NCBI RefSeq assembly: GCF_004114935.1
Contig: NZ_CP022221.1
Span: 992,001 to 1,056,000 of the forward strand
Source of the DNA: Bradyrhizobium zhanjiangense
Lineage (GTDB): Bacteria; Pseudomonadota; Alphaproteobacteria; Rhizobiales; Xanthobacteraceae
Length of the DNA stretch: 64,000 nt
Direction of reading: 5' to 3'
The notes beneath the pieces were generated by a model, which saw only the letters and a list, made by a program, of their open reading frames with translations, made no database searches and had not been told where the DNA came from. The translations under genes and the position numbers were made by a program. How positions within the stretch are numbered: the stretch's first letter is position 1; each line of letters begins with the position of its first letter. Positions 26,685 to 36,427 of the stretch are shown here, in pieces.

Positions 26685-27806
26685 ATGATGGCGGGGGTGG
26701 GCGCCATTACTGGTGTAGTCCGGGATGCAAGCCAAAGCGGCGGTGGCATGGCTGCCGTTGCGTTGTCTTTGCATCATGCATTGCTGGCGCAGCGAGTTGA
26801 CGCTCACTTAGTCTGCGGACTGGCGCCGGAACAAGATGTCGAACATCTATACGTGGCGGGTCGAACGGTTGGCTCCATCGGAGTGCTTCCAAAGCAATTG
26901 CTTTGTGGCGTGATCCATATTCACGGACTGTGGACCCCTTTTGAGTACCTTGCGCAGCTACAAGCAAGGCGTAGCCGAGCCTTTCTGGTTATCAGCCCGC
27001 ATGGTGCGCTGGCGTCTCGTGCACTGGATCGCAAGCGCCTAAAAAAGCTTGTGGCCTGGACTCTCTACCAGCGTAGAATCGTTCAGCGCGCCCATTTGCT
27101 GATAGCAAATTCAGAACAAGAGCACGATCATCTTCGAAGATCCGGGCTTACTCCTCCCATCGCGATCATTCCTAATGGAGTCGATGGGCCGAAGATTCCT
27201 GTCACATGGCCGGAGGGCGTCAGCGCGGAGAGGAAGAAGATTGTTTTGTTTCTTGCTCGCCTGTGTCCAACGAAGGGGATTCCCGACCTGCTGGAAGCAT
27301 GGCGCGGCCTTGAGGATCGCCGCGGTTATGAACTGCATATCCACGGATTTGGCGACGCAATCTATCGTGCCTACCTAGAGGTGCGGATTCGACAGCTTGG
27401 TATTGGCGGCCACGTGAAGCTTCTCGGTCCACTCTACGACCGGGAGAAATGGGAGAAGCTTCACATCTCCTCCATCTATGTCCTGCCGTCCTACATGGAG
27501 AGCTTCGGGATTACGGTCGCCGAGGCACTTTCAGCCGGCCTTCCTGTCATCACCACCAGCGCAACACCTTGGGCCGGGCTTGCGGAAAAGAATCTGGGTT
27601 GGATTGTCGAAAATGACATCGGCGAGTTGCGACAAGCCTTGCAAGAAGCATTGTCGCTGTCTCCATCTCAGTTGAAAGCGATTGCCGATGAGGCGCGGTG
27701 CTACGCACAGCAGTTTTCATGGCCTGACATTGCCGCACGATACCTTAGAACTTACGAATGGCTTTGCGATGCCGGGCCCAAGCCTGAATGGGTCAGTTTA
27801 GTCTAA
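26685..27806 (+). CDS. Family 4 glycosyltransferase
   Basis: A 373-residue GT-B transferase. The acceptor half shows G-G-G-M-A-A-V-A and I-H-G-L-W-T-P-F, and I-S-P-H-G-A-L opens the second segment. The donor half carries V-L-F-L-A-R-L-C-P-T-K-G-I, Y-V-L-P-S-Y and the E-x7-E motif in E-S-F-G-I-T-V-A-E-A-L-S-A-G-L-P. It probably adds a sugar to the growing lipid-linked chain. Start is ATG 26685 or the next codon; GGAAG precedes. TAATG overlap with wbuB couples translation. Confidence 0.88.
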   Translation: MMAGVGAITGVVRDASQSGGGMAAVALSLHHALLAQRVDAHLVCGLAPEQDVEHLYVAGRTVGSIGVLPKQLLCGVIHIHGLWTPFEYLAQLQARRSRAFLVISPHGALASRALDRKRLKKLVAWTLYQRRIVQRAHLLIANSEQEHDHLRRSGLTPPIAIIPNGVDGPKIPVTWPEGVSAERKKIVLFLARLCPTKGIPDLLEAWRGLEDRRGYELHIHGFGDAIYRAYLEVRIRQLGIGGHVKLLGPLYDREKWEKLHISSIYVLPSYMESFGITVAEALSAGLPVITTSATPWAGLAEKNLGWIVENDIGELRQALQEALSLSPSQLKAIADEARCYAQQFSWPDIAARYLRTYEWLCDAGPKPEWVSLV

Positions 27807-29026
27807 TGCGTATTTTGATTGTGACTCAGTATTTTTGGCCGGAATCATTTGTTGTGAACGACCTGGTTCGATGGCTGACCAAGGCCGGGCATTCAGTGAC
27901 GGTCGCGACCGGCAAACCGAACTATCCGACCGGCGAACTCGCACCTGGATATACGCGGGATAATGTCCAATACGAGACGTTCGCTGGCGCTCAAGTCATC
28001 AGAATCCCAAGCCGGCCGCGACACAAGGCTACGGCGCTCAATCTCGCCCTCAACTACCTGTCCTTCGCTTGGTCAGGTCTTCTGTGGTTCCCGCGGCTGC
28101 TCAAAAGGCACGAGTTTGACGTTATCCTCGTGCTCGCGATGCCGATAACGGCGGCGCTTCCGGCTATTCTTCTGCGCTGGCTCAAACGTTGTCATCTCGC
28201 GCTCTGGGTACAGGATTTATGGCCGCAGGTCGTGACATCGACCGGCTTTGTAGATAGCCGCTTCGTCGTAGTCACTCTTCATGTTCTAGTCAGATTCATT
28301 TATCGCGCCGCGGACACCGTTCTGGTCCAGTCAAACCAGTTCGTGGGGCCGATAGCCAAGATGATCCCAAAGAAGAGGATATTTGTTCTTCCGAATTTTG
28401 CTCCCCCCGGTGACGAAGAAGCTCTTCCATTGCCCCGTGCAATCGCGGGCTTGTTTCCCCGTCGGTTTTCGGTGGTGTTTGCAGGCAATCTTGGCAGAGC
28501 CCAGTCATTGTCCACGATCGTCCATGCGGCGCGTATTCTTCGGTTTTACCCTGAGGTCGTGATCGTCATTGCCGGAACGGGCAGCCATGCCGAGACGCTG
28601 AGACAGGCAATCGCTGCTGCTGAGCTAACGAACGTTCAAATGATCGGCATGCTGGATCGCCGCATGATGCCTGAATTGTTCAGGCGTGCGGACTGCCTCC
28701 TCGTGACTCTTGGCGATCATCCGGCGCTTAACGCAACAATTCCAAGCAAAATACAGGCCTACATGAAAGCGGGGAGGCCGATCGTCGGTGCTGTCAGCGG
28801 AGCGGCTGCGGATCTGATCGATAGGGCGGGGGTCGGCCTCACCGTTCAAGCCGGAGATGGCGCTGGCCTCGCGCAAAGCATTATCGCTCTGACGAAAATG
28901 CCGGCAACCAAACGGCTGGAAATGGGTCGAGCCGGCCGGGCGTACTACGAACAACACTTTAATGCCGATCAGGTGCTGAGCCGCCTACTGGGAATTCTGC
29001 AAAGGGGAATGAGTTGTCATGCCTAA
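27806..29026 (+). CDS. wbuB: WbuB-like N-acetyl-L-fucosamine transferase
   Basis: A 406-residue GT4. It opens M-R-I-L-I-V-T-Q-Y-F-W-P-E-S-F, the signature of the WbuB group, and has W-V-Q-D-L-W-P-Q and F-A-G-N-L-G-R-A-Q in the expected places. P-S-K-I-Q-A-Y-M-K-A-G-R-P-I-V is the donor-site end. WbuB of E. coli O26 transfers L-FucNAc, and the next three genes make UDP-L-FucNAc, so the donor assignment is well supported by context. It overlaps the preceding stop by one base and the next gene by eight. Confidence 0.85.
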   Translation: MRILIVTQYFWPESFVVNDLVRWLTKAGHSVTVATGKPNYPTGELAPGYTRDNVQYETFAGAQVIRIPSRPRHKATALNLALNYLSFAWSGLLWFPRLLKRHEFDVILVLAMPITAALPAILLRWLKRCHLALWVQDLWPQVVTSTGFVDSRFVVVTLHVLVRFIYRAADTVLVQSNQFVGPIAKMIPKKRIFVLPNFAPPGDEEALPLPRAIAGLFPRRFSVVFAGNLGRAQSLSTIVHAARILRFYPEVVIVIAGTGSHAETLRQAIAAAELTNVQMIGMLDRRMMPELFRRADCLLVTLGDHPALNATIPSKIQAYMKAGRPIVGAVSGAAADLIDRAGVGLTVQAGDGAGLAQSIIALTKMPATKRLEMGRAGRAYYEQHFNADQVLSRLLGILQRGMSCHA

Positions 29027-29906
29027 AAGTAAGGTCCTAATCCTGGGCGCCAGCGGAATGTTAGGGGCGGCTGTATTCCGCTCCTTTCTTGGATGCGCCG
29101 ATTTCGAGGTGGTTGGAACCATAAGGGACAAGGTTGCTCTAGGCTTCTTCTCGTCCGTAGCATCGGCGCGGCTGTTGCAACTGGATGTCCTTGACGAGGA
29201 CGCGCTTGTCTCGCTGCTCGATCGCGAGCGTCCCGCTACGGTTATCAACTGCATCGGCCTTGTGAAGCAGCTTGCCTCAGCAGCCGACCCGCTGGTCACT
29301 CTACCGATCAACGCGCTTTTTCCGCATCGGCTAGCCCGCATCTGCTCCTTGATTGGTGCCCGTTTGATTCACATCAGCACCGATTGCGTCTTCTCCGGAT
29401 CGAAGGGGAATTACACGGAAGATGATGTCACCGACGCTCAAGACTTATATGGTCGGTCGAAGCTCCTGGGAGAGCTCGTTGACTACGGCCATGCTGTAAC
29501 GTTGCGCACGTCCATTATCGGTCGGGAGCTCTACAGCGCTCATTCGCTGGTCGAGTGGTTTCTTTCCCAGCAGGGCGCCGTCAAGGGTTACGCAAAAGCC
29601 ATTTTTTCCGGGCTGCCGACGGCGGAACTCGCCGCAGTTATTCGCGATTTCGTCCTGCCGAGAAAAGAACTCGCGGGACTCTATCACGTCTCTGCGGCGC
29701 CGATCTGCAAATTCGATTTGTTGCACCTTCTCGCGCGCCAGTACGGAAAGCGAATTGAAATTCTGAAGGATGATCAGACGAAGATTGATCGTTCTCTGAA
29801 CTCCGAGAAGTTTCGGAGAGAGACAGGCTATCGAGCGGCTGATTGGCCGGAACTGATCCAGCGATTGTACGAAGCTGATTTGCGTCGAGAGATGAACAAT
29901 GTTTGA
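29019..29906 (+). CDS. fnlB: FnlB/WbjC-like reductase of UDP-L-FucNAc synthesis
   Basis: A 295-residue extended short-chain dehydrogenase of the RmlD type. L-G-A-S-G-M-L-G (residues 9-16) binds NAD(P)H; I-S-T-D-C-V-F-S-G and Y-G-R-S-K supply the catalytic triad. In the pathway it reduces the 4-keto intermediate after FnlA has epimerised it, giving UDP-N-acetyl-L-pneumosamine-type product for FnlC. Eight-base overlaps on both sides show tight coupling. Confidence 0.88.
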   Translation: MPKSKVLILGASGMLGAAVFRSFLGCADFEVVGTIRDKVALGFFSSVASARLLQLDVLDEDALVSLLDRERPATVINCIGLVKQLASAADPLVTLPINALFPHRLARICSLIGARLIHISTDCVFSGSKGNYTEDDVTDAQDLYGRSKLLGELVDYGHAVTLRTSIIGRELYSAHSLVEWFLSQQGAVKGYAKAIFSGLPTAELAAVIRDFVLPRKELAGLYHVSAAPICKFDLLHLLARQYGKRIEILKDDQTKIDRSLNSEKFRRETGYRAADWPELIQRLYEADLRREMNNV

Positions 29907-30945
29907 CAACAAAACCCTGTTAATTACCGGCGGGACCGGTTCTTTTGGAAATGCCGTCTTGCGTCGCTTTCTCCACACGGAGATTGGAGAGATCCGCATT
30001 TTCAGCCGCGACGAAAAGAAGCAAGAGGATATGCGCACGGAGCTTAAGAATCCGAAACTTAAGTTCTTCCTGGGCGACGTGCGAGATTACGGAAACGTCC
30101 GTGATGCGATGAAGGGAGTCGACTATATTTTCCATGCTGCAGCGCTGAAGCAGGTGCCCTCGTGTGAGTTCTATCCGATAGAAGCGTTGCGCACCAATGT
30201 GATTGGCACAGAGAACGTGCTGCAGGCGGCAATAGAGACCGGCGTGGAGCGCGTTGTCTTCCTGAGCACAGATAAGGCGGTCTATCCCATCAATGCCATG
30301 GGACTGTCGAAGGCCATGGCCGAGAAAGTTGTCCTGGCTAAATCGAGGGTGGCCGGCGACACGATCATGTGTATCACGCGATACGGCAATGTTATGGGCT
30401 CCCGCGGCTCAGTCATTCCATTGTTCATACATCAGATCAAGAACGGCCTTCCCATCACCGTGACCGATCCCAATATGACGCGGTTCTTGATGTCGCTGGA
30501 AGAGTCCGTCGAGCTCGTCGTTCATGCGTATCAGCAAGGCAAGCCGGGCGATATTTTCGTGCAGAAGGCTCCGGCGGCCGCGATGGGTGATCTGGCGCTT
30601 GCGCTGAGAGAGCTGTTCGAGGCTGGCAATCCGATCAACGTCATCGGCACTCGGCACGGAGAAAAGCTCTTCGAGACGCTCATCGGACGCGAAGAAATAA
30701 TGAGAGCCAGTCACTCAAACCGCTATTTTCAAATCCCGGCAGACAACCGGGACTTGAACTACGACAAGTTTTTTGTGGAAGGTGAAGTGGAACTCTCGAA
30801 GGTCGAGGACTACACATCTCACAATACTCATCGCCTCACCGTTGAGGGCCTTAAGGAGCGCTTATTGTCCCTCGATTTTGTGCGCGCGGAGCTGGAACGA
30901 GCGTCTGATCGGCCGGTTCACGCAGTAGGGCAGCGCCGCAAATGA
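29899..30945 (+). CDS. fnlA: FnlA/WbjB-like UDP-GlcNAc 4,6-dehydratase/epimerase
   Basis: A 348-residue CapD/FlaA1-type enzyme. T-G-G-T-G-S-F-G (residues 10-17) binds NADP; S-T-D-K-A-V-Y-P and N-A-M-G-L-S-K are the catalytic region, with methionine in place of the usual tyrosine as in the FlaA1 group. It converts UDP-GlcNAc to 4-keto-6-deoxy sugars and epimerises C-5 and C-3, the first step to UDP-L-FucNAc. Full length, no membrane domain, so it is a soluble cytoplasmic form. Confidence 0.9.
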   Translation: MFDNKTLLITGGTGSFGNAVLRRFLHTEIGEIRIFSRDEKKQEDMRTELKNPKLKFFLGDVRDYGNVRDAMKGVDYIFHAAALKQVPSCEFYPIEALRTNVIGTENVLQAAIETGVERVVFLSTDKAVYPINAMGLSKAMAEKVVLAKSRVAGDTIMCITRYGNVMGSRGSVIPLFIHQIKNGLPITVTDPNMTRFLMSLEESVELVVHAYQQGKPGDIFVQKAPAAAMGDLALALRELFEAGNPINVIGTRHGEKLFETLIGREEIMRASHSNRYFQIPADNRDLNYDKFFVEGEVELSKVEDYTSHNTHRLTVEGLKERLLSLDFVRAELERASDRPVHAVGQRRK

Positions 30946-32078
30946 AGGTGATGACATTGGTCGGAACGCGACCGGAGCTCATCAAAATGAGCCGCGTGAT
31001 TGCGGAATTCGACGCCGAGCTTGATCATGTTCTTGTCCATTCGGGACAAAACTATGATTTCGAGCTGAACCAGATTTTCTTCGATGAGCTTGGAATCCGC
31101 AAGCCCGATCACTTTCTGGGAGTGAACAACGAATCGCCTGCGAAGGCGATCGCGGATGTCATAGCCAAGGCCGATGAGGTTCTGAACACGGAAAAACCGG
31201 ATGCTTTGCTGCTCTACGGCGACACCAATACTTGTCTCGCTGTGATTGCCGCGAAACGGAAGCAGATTCCCGTCTTCCATATGGAAGCCGGGAACAGATG
31301 TTTCGACCAGCGGGTGCCGGAGGAATTGAATCGGAAGGTATTGGATCATCTTAGCGACATCAATCTCGTGCTCACAGAACACGCGCGTCGCTACCTGCTC
31401 GCAGAGGGGATCCGGCCGGAGACGATTATCAAGACTGGCTCTCACATGCAGGAGGTGCTTCAGTTCTACATGCCGAAGATCAAGGCGTCGGACGTTCTGA
31501 CGCGGCTTGGTCTGGAAGAACGAAGGTTCTTCCTCGTGAGCATTCACCGGGAAGAAAACGTCGATAGCGTCGAACATTTGCGCGATATTTTGGGCACGTT
31601 ACGGGATTTGGCAGCCACGTATGGATACCCGGTCCTGGTTTCCACGCATCCTCGAACCCGTAAGCGGCTCGATGCGCTCGGGGAGATGCAAATCGGTGAT
31701 CGGATCGTGTTCGCGAAACCGTTCGGATTTATCGATTACATTCGTCTTCAAATGGGCGCACTGTGTGTACTCTCCGACAGTGGTACCATCACTGAGGAGG
31801 CATCGCTCCTCAACCTTCCCGCCATAACAATCCGAAATGCGCACGAGAGACCTGAAGGCATGGATGTGGGGACGCTCGTCATGAGCGGCCTGAAGAGCCA
31901 GCGCGTCCTGGAGGCCGTGCAGGTCGTAGTCAATCATCATCAAACAAGCGCCCGAACGTTTAAGACAGTTCCAGACTATGAAGCCGGTCCGGTCTCAAAG
32001 CAGGTGCTTCGCATCGTGTTGAGCTATGTCGACTACGTCAACAGAACCGTCTGGCACAAGGGTTCAGGCAGAGGATAA
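30942..32078 (+). CDS. fnlC: FnlC/WbjD-like UDP-sugar 2-epimerase
   Basis: A 378-residue WecB-like non-hydrolysing epimerase. G-T-R-P-E-L-I-K (residues 7-14), H-S-G-Q-N-Y-D, G-D-T-N-T-C, H-M-E-A-G-N-R and S-D-S-G-T-I-T-E-E are all present. It inverts C-2 in the last step to UDP-L-FucNAc. It overlaps fnlA by four bases. Presence of all three fnl genes with wbuB makes the pathway complete. Confidence 0.9.
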   Translation: MKVMTLVGTRPELIKMSRVIAEFDAELDHVLVHSGQNYDFELNQIFFDELGIRKPDHFLGVNNESPAKAIADVIAKADEVLNTEKPDALLLYGDTNTCLAVIAAKRKQIPVFHMEAGNRCFDQRVPEELNRKVLDHLSDINLVLTEHARRYLLAEGIRPETIIKTGSHMQEVLQFYMPKIKASDVLTRLGLEERRFFLVSIHREENVDSVEHLRDILGTLRDLAATYGYPVLVSTHPRTRKRLDALGEMQIGDRIVFAKPFGFIDYIRLQMGALCVLSDSGTITEEASLLNLPAITIRNAHERPEGMDVGTLVMSGLKSQRVLEAVQVVVNHHQTSARTFKTVPDYEAGPVSKQVLRIVLSYVDYVNRTVWHKGSGRG

Positions 32079-32361
32079 GCTTGTCAGGAAAGGGCGGATC
32101 AATGAGGAGTCTTCCTCGTCCGATCCGAAGCGTGCCTGTGCAGCTGCAGATGACGTTAGTAGCACGTAATCGGGCTTGCGACTTATCCCTCAGTTTAGTG
32201 TGAGCGTCGTTTGATCCCAACAGTTTAGCTGTATGCACATCCATCTTTGATGCGCAGTGAATCGCCGGAATAGACTTCAGTGGCTGCAGTCATCAGCCAC
32301 CAACCACCGGAGAGGCTTCGAGCTGCCGTTCCCATCCCAAGACTAGAAATTGTTTCTTCCG

Positions 32362-33726
32362 ATGCTCTCATTGTTAGCTCTCAAGCTCAACACCGCGACA
32401 TCCCGACTTGCGACTGAAGCGTCCCTCGCGTGCACCACCTGGAGCGGCCCCGAGCTGGCCCGCGCGGAAAATCTGCGACGTCGGAAGATTGACGTCGCGG
32501 TGCTGGGCCTTGCGGTGGCATTACCTTGGTCGACCAGCGCAACCAGCATACTTGGGATCGCAATTCTTCTTCTCATTTGTCCAACGATCAGCATGAAGCG
32601 GCTGCTTGTTGCCGTAAGTCAGCCTGCCGGAGCTTTGCCGATTGCACTCGTTGCTCTTGCCGTCATCGGAACCCTATGGGCAACCGGGGTGCCTTGGCCA
32701 GCGCGGCTCGCTGCTCTCGACAAGATGATAAAGCTGCTGCTGCTCCCGCTCCTATTGCTGCACTTCCAGTACAGTCACAGGGCGACATGGATATTCGTCG
32801 CCTTTGTCGGATCGAACGTCATTTTGCTAGGGTATTCCTTCCTTGCGTACGCAGCGCCCTCACTTGCTATTGCTGAAAAGGTTGGTTACGCAGGCGTTCC
32901 GGTGAGAAATTATATCGACCAAAGCCAGGGATTTGCGTTCGTTGCAATTGCCTTGACAGGTCTCGCCTTCGAGGCGGCATCTTGGAAAAACCGCTATTCA
33001 GCTGCGGCGCTTGGAGCGACCGCTAGCCTGTTCTTCGCCAACCTAGCGTTCGTCAATGTCGCTCGGACTGCATTTTTTTACATCCCCATCATGTTGGTCC
33101 TGTTGGCGGTGCGCTACATGAACCGAAGAGAACTCGTTACGGGACTGATCGGAGCGGCGATCATTTGCGGGGGACTGTGGCAGATATCTCCTAACCTCCA
33201 TCGAAAGGTCTCCACGATTTTCACCGAATTGGCTGTTCGGCCGGATGCGCCCATCGGAGAGATTGAGCCTTCGGCGGCCATGAGACTTGAATTTTGGCGC
33301 AAATCATTGCGGTTTTTCGAGATGGCGCCCGTCATGGGCCATGGGACTGGTTCGATCCGAGGTCTCTTCCAGCAAGATGCGATCGGTCAGGCAGGAGTGT
33401 CGGCCGTCGTCGTCAGCAATCCTCACAATCAGACGCTTGCCGCTGCCGTCCAGTGGGGCAGCGCCGGAATCCTCCTCCTTTGGGCAATGTGGATAGCCCA
33501 CCTACGGCTCTTCTGGATCAGCGCCCCGGTTGCCTGGATCGGTATGCTGGTGACAGTGCAAAATATCGCAAGCTCGATCTTCAACTCCCATCTGATGGAT
33601 ACGTACGAGGGTTGGCTTTACGTTCTGGCGGTTGGAGTTGCAGGAGGAGAAGTGTTGCGCATTCAGAGTAGCAATCCGGTTCTTCATAACCCCGCGGACC
33701 GATCGCAGGCCGCTCAGGTGCAGTGA
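32362..33726 (+). CDS. O-antigen ligase/polymerase family membrane protein
   Basis: A 454-residue membrane protein with about 10-12 helices and a periplasmic loop in residues 260-350 that holds R-L-E-F-W-R-K-S and G-H-G-T-G-S-I-R-G-L-F, and N-P-H-N-Q-T-L, the pattern of WaaL/Wzy proteins. In an ABC-export cluster a ligase (joining chain to lipid A core) is more sensible than a Wzy polymerase, but sequence alone does not decide. A TTG at 32350 is an alternative start. It stands 283 bases after fnlC. Confidence 0.8.
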   Translation: MLSLLALKLNTATSRLATEASLACTTWSGPELARAENLRRRKIDVAVLGLAVALPWSTSATSILGIAILLLICPTISMKRLLVAVSQPAGALPIALVALAVIGTLWATGVPWPARLAALDKMIKLLLLPLLLLHFQYSHRATWIFVAFVGSNVILLGYSFLAYAAPSLAIAEKVGYAGVPVRNYIDQSQGFAFVAIALTGLAFEAASWKNRYSAAALGATASLFFANLAFVNVARTAFFYIPIMLVLLAVRYMNRRELVTGLIGAAIICGGLWQISPNLHRKVSTIFTELAVRPDAPIGEIEPSAAMRLEFWRKSLRFFEMAPVMGHGTGSIRGLFQQDAIGQAGVSAVVVSNPHNQTLAAAVQWGSAGILLLWAMWIAHLRLFWISAPVAWIGMLVTVQNIASSIFNSHLMDTYEGWLYVLAVGVAGGEVLRIQSSNPVLHNPADRSQAAQVQ

Positions 33727-33880
33727 CTTGCGGGCTTGTGGGTTATCAGCGTCGATTCGGAGTTGCCGACGTAACACATCTCTCTCGCCCCGCTTACAAA
33801 GGCGCCGCGGCTAAAACTGGATTATTGCGAGTTCATCTGATTCAAGCTTTAGGTTGCCAGATTCACAGGATGGTAGGGAA

Positions 33881-34390
33881 ATGCAGCAATTTCCGGCCCA
33901 TGACGAATATGAGCATGAAGGCAATTTGCAGAGCAATGCAGAAGATGAGGACTCAGCTAACAGGCCTGGCCGAACACTAGCAGCGTGCTTTATGCTGGCG
34001 CTGATCGGGAGCGGATCCGCACTTGGCTGGCATTCGTATGCCAGCGCAATAACGGCGCTCACGAGTCTCAAAGCCGAGAGGGACGCAGACACTTTACAGA
34101 CGACTGGACAGCTAAGAGAACTGCAGACCTCGCAGGCACGCATCGCTGAAGCTGTTCAGCGCAACCAACAGACGGCCCAAGCTCAACAGGCCGAGATCAG
34201 GCGTCTTTCGGGCGAAATCTCGCAACTGGCTGCCGGGCTGGATTCGCTCCGAACCAACGCCCGCAGTATCCAAGCCGCAACACCGCCATCAGCTCCAAAG
34301 GCGCGCACCAGGAAGCCTGCATCAAAGCCCGCGGCCCATGAGACTGCACCGCCCGCGCCGCTCTCAATAACCCCCGAGGAGAACCAATAA
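33881..34390 (+). CDS. Membrane-anchored coiled-coil protein
   Basis: A 169-residue protein. A polar, acidic 30-residue cytoplasmic N-terminus precedes one membrane helix (A-A-C-F-M-L-A-L-I-G-S-G-S-A-L-G). A periplasmic coiled coil of about 80 residues (L-R-E-L-Q-T-S-Q-A-R-I, A-Q-Q-A-E-I-R-R-L-S-G-E-I) and a proline/lysine-rich tail follow. TAGGGA supports the ATG at 33881. It recalls Bradyrhizobium anchored coiled-coil proteins; a role in chain export or length is only a guess from its place after the ligase. Confidence 0.7.
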   Translation: MQQFPAHDEYEHEGNLQSNAEDEDSANRPGRTLAACFMLALIGSGSALGWHSYASAITALTSLKAERDADTLQTTGQLRELQTSQARIAEAVQRNQQTAQAQQAEIRRLSGEISQLAAGLDSLRTNARSIQAATPPSAPKARTRKPASKPAAHETAPPAPLSITPEENQ

Positions 34391-35158
34391 GATGTTGGCC
34401 CGATTTCGGTCGACACAAGGATTCGCTCGAGGCGCGATTTGTCGCCTTGCCATAGAGCCGCGAGAAGCCCTGACCGGACCGGTCTTTAGGTTAGCGTGGC
34501 CAGCGAAGCGGAATGCGAGCCCCAGGGGCGCCGGAACACCCAGCCGGATGTGAGCCGCCGCGAAATGACGCGATCGGCCAACGGCTGATCTCGAATGAAA
34601 GACGCAGGTCAAGTGAGGCGGCTTTATTTAAGAGGTGGCTCTGGTTGTCGCGAAGGTTCTTTCACCTAGGCGGGGGCGGTCGGCCGCAATGGCTCAGGTG
34701 CACGGCTTGGATCCAGCACACGGCCAAGCTCATGCCTCGACCGGAGGACCTGTAAGATCGATTCTAGTGAGGGTTCTTCAGCCATGCGCCGCGTGTTCGA
34801 AGAAGCGAGGCCCAGCAATGGAGGCGAATCCAACCGAACCTCGCAGCCGCCAATCCCGCGGCGGGAATCGACTGCGATCCGGAGCGCCTTGCCGTGATCT
34901 CTGAAGAACGCCACCTGCTACAACCGCTTCGTGCGCAAGCGGACGGTATCTGGAGCCGACATCATAGATCTGCTTGCACTGGACACCAACGGCCGCACGC
35001 CGCCGAAGTCTCTCTCCTTTGGCACTCTCAATTCTACAGAACTCCACAGATTCTCTGCGACCTCGTCCTTGGGCGCCAAACCTCGGCAACAAGGCACTTG
35101 CTTGCCCGGACCGGTTGTGCGGTGCTACACCATCGCATTTTGAACGGGGCTGGTAACG
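34391..35158. other. Gap with possible transposase remnant
   Basis: No intact gene. Near 34900 a frame gives K-N-A-T-C-Y-N-R-F-V-R, which recalls the N-terminal part of IS5-type transposases, and the frame is soon lost. The rest carries nothing I can name. Confidence 0.3.
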
Positions 35159-35917
35159 ATGCGCGGATTCAATTCCGATATCGAAGTCTTGCGCGCTAGT
35201 GCGATCGCAATCACTCTCGTTGCACACCTGCCGGCGATTGACACTGACTTGATCACGTGGACCGCATTTTTCTGGCTGGGGGAGGCGTTGATCTATTCTT
35301 TGCAATTTCTGGATTTCTGATCGTTGGACAGCTTCTCGAACTTCGAGACAGTGCACATTCGTTTCCAGCCTATGCCCGGATGTTCTGGATGCGCCGAGTA
35401 TTTAGGCTGTGGCCGGTCGCGCTATTCTGGTCATGCATCACCCTCGGCATAGCTGTCGCAACTCACGAAAAAGACTTGGCCGAACTGTTTAGGACGTGGG
35501 TTTTTGCGACGCTCAATCTCGAAAATTAGTATATCAGCGCCTGTTCTCATGCAGCGCATCCTTGCTCCAAAACCGCCCTCTGGACGTATTGGAGCCTCTC
35601 TCTTGAGGAACAGTTTTACCTTATAGCGCCATTCGCGATATACGCGGTTCGCAAGGCCAAGGTGCTAGGCGCAATCTTCATCGTGATAGCAGTTGCGCAA
35701 TTGTTCTCACACCGCCCATGGGGCAGCATCCTTTGGTTCACGAGAAGTGATGCGCTACTTTACGGCTCAACACTAGCTCTCGCCTGGCATGTGCACGGTG
35801 ACAAGCTCACCCGGGCGTTCGCCATCGCACCTGCCGTGCTTCTACGCTCGGCAATCCTCGTGTCGTTGGCCTGCCTCATAATTCTCTCAAGGGAACAGAT
35901 ATCGACGTATTTCATGG

Positions 35918-35925
35918 GGCTCACC
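35918..35925 (+). repeat. Left target-site duplication of IS66 element
   Basis: GGCTCACC directly before the element; an identical copy follows it at 38458-38465. Eight bases is the normal IS66 duplication length. Confidence 0.9.
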
Positions 35926-36004
35926 GTAAGCGCTAAGCGGGAACCCTTGCTTCGGGACTGGAATGGCTGTGCGAAGAAGCCTCCGGTTAGGACGGAGGCT
36001 TCGG

Positions 36005-36427
36005 ATGGGATTGGACAGCAAAAAGGACGTCTATTTGGACGGCTCATCGGCGGTGTCGGTGAGCCGGCTGGAGATTCTTGAAGGGCCGTCAGGACGTCGT
36101 GTGCGGTCGGAAGCTGAGAGAGCTCGGATCGCCGCGGAGAGTCTGTTGCCCGGCGTCCAGGTGTCCGAGGTAGCGCGCAAGCACGGAGTGACGCGCTGGC
36201 AGGTCTACGATTGGCGACGGCGGCTTCGACAGCGAGGTATGTTGCCGCCGTGCGAGGCGTCTCCACCAACGTTTGCGCCGCTGGTTGTGGAAGATGCGTT
36301 GGAGGAGCGTCAGGCTCCGGCGGTCAAGCTTGAGATTGCGATCGGCGATGTCGTGCTGCGGACTGACACAGCCATAGATGCTGACCAGCTATCCCGGGTG
36401 ATCCGTGCGGTGCGAGCGTCACGATGA
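36005..36427 (+). CDS. tnpA: IS66 TnpA accessory protein
   Basis: A 140-residue IS66 Orf1 protein. Its N-half is a helix-turn-helix: V-S-E-V-A-R-K-H-G-V-T-R-W-Q-V-Y-D-W-R. ATG at 36005 is chosen after GGACGGAGG; a longer frame begins at 35963. It overlaps tnpB by four bases. Required with TnpB for transposition of this family; exact role uncertain. Confidence 0.88.
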   Translation: MGLDSKKDVYLDGSSAVSVSRLEILEGPSGRRVRSEAERARIAAESLLPGVQVSEVARKHGVTRWQVYDWRRRLRQRGMLPPCEASPPTFAPLVVEDALEERQAPAVKLEIAIGDVVLRTDTAIDADQLSRVIRAVRASR

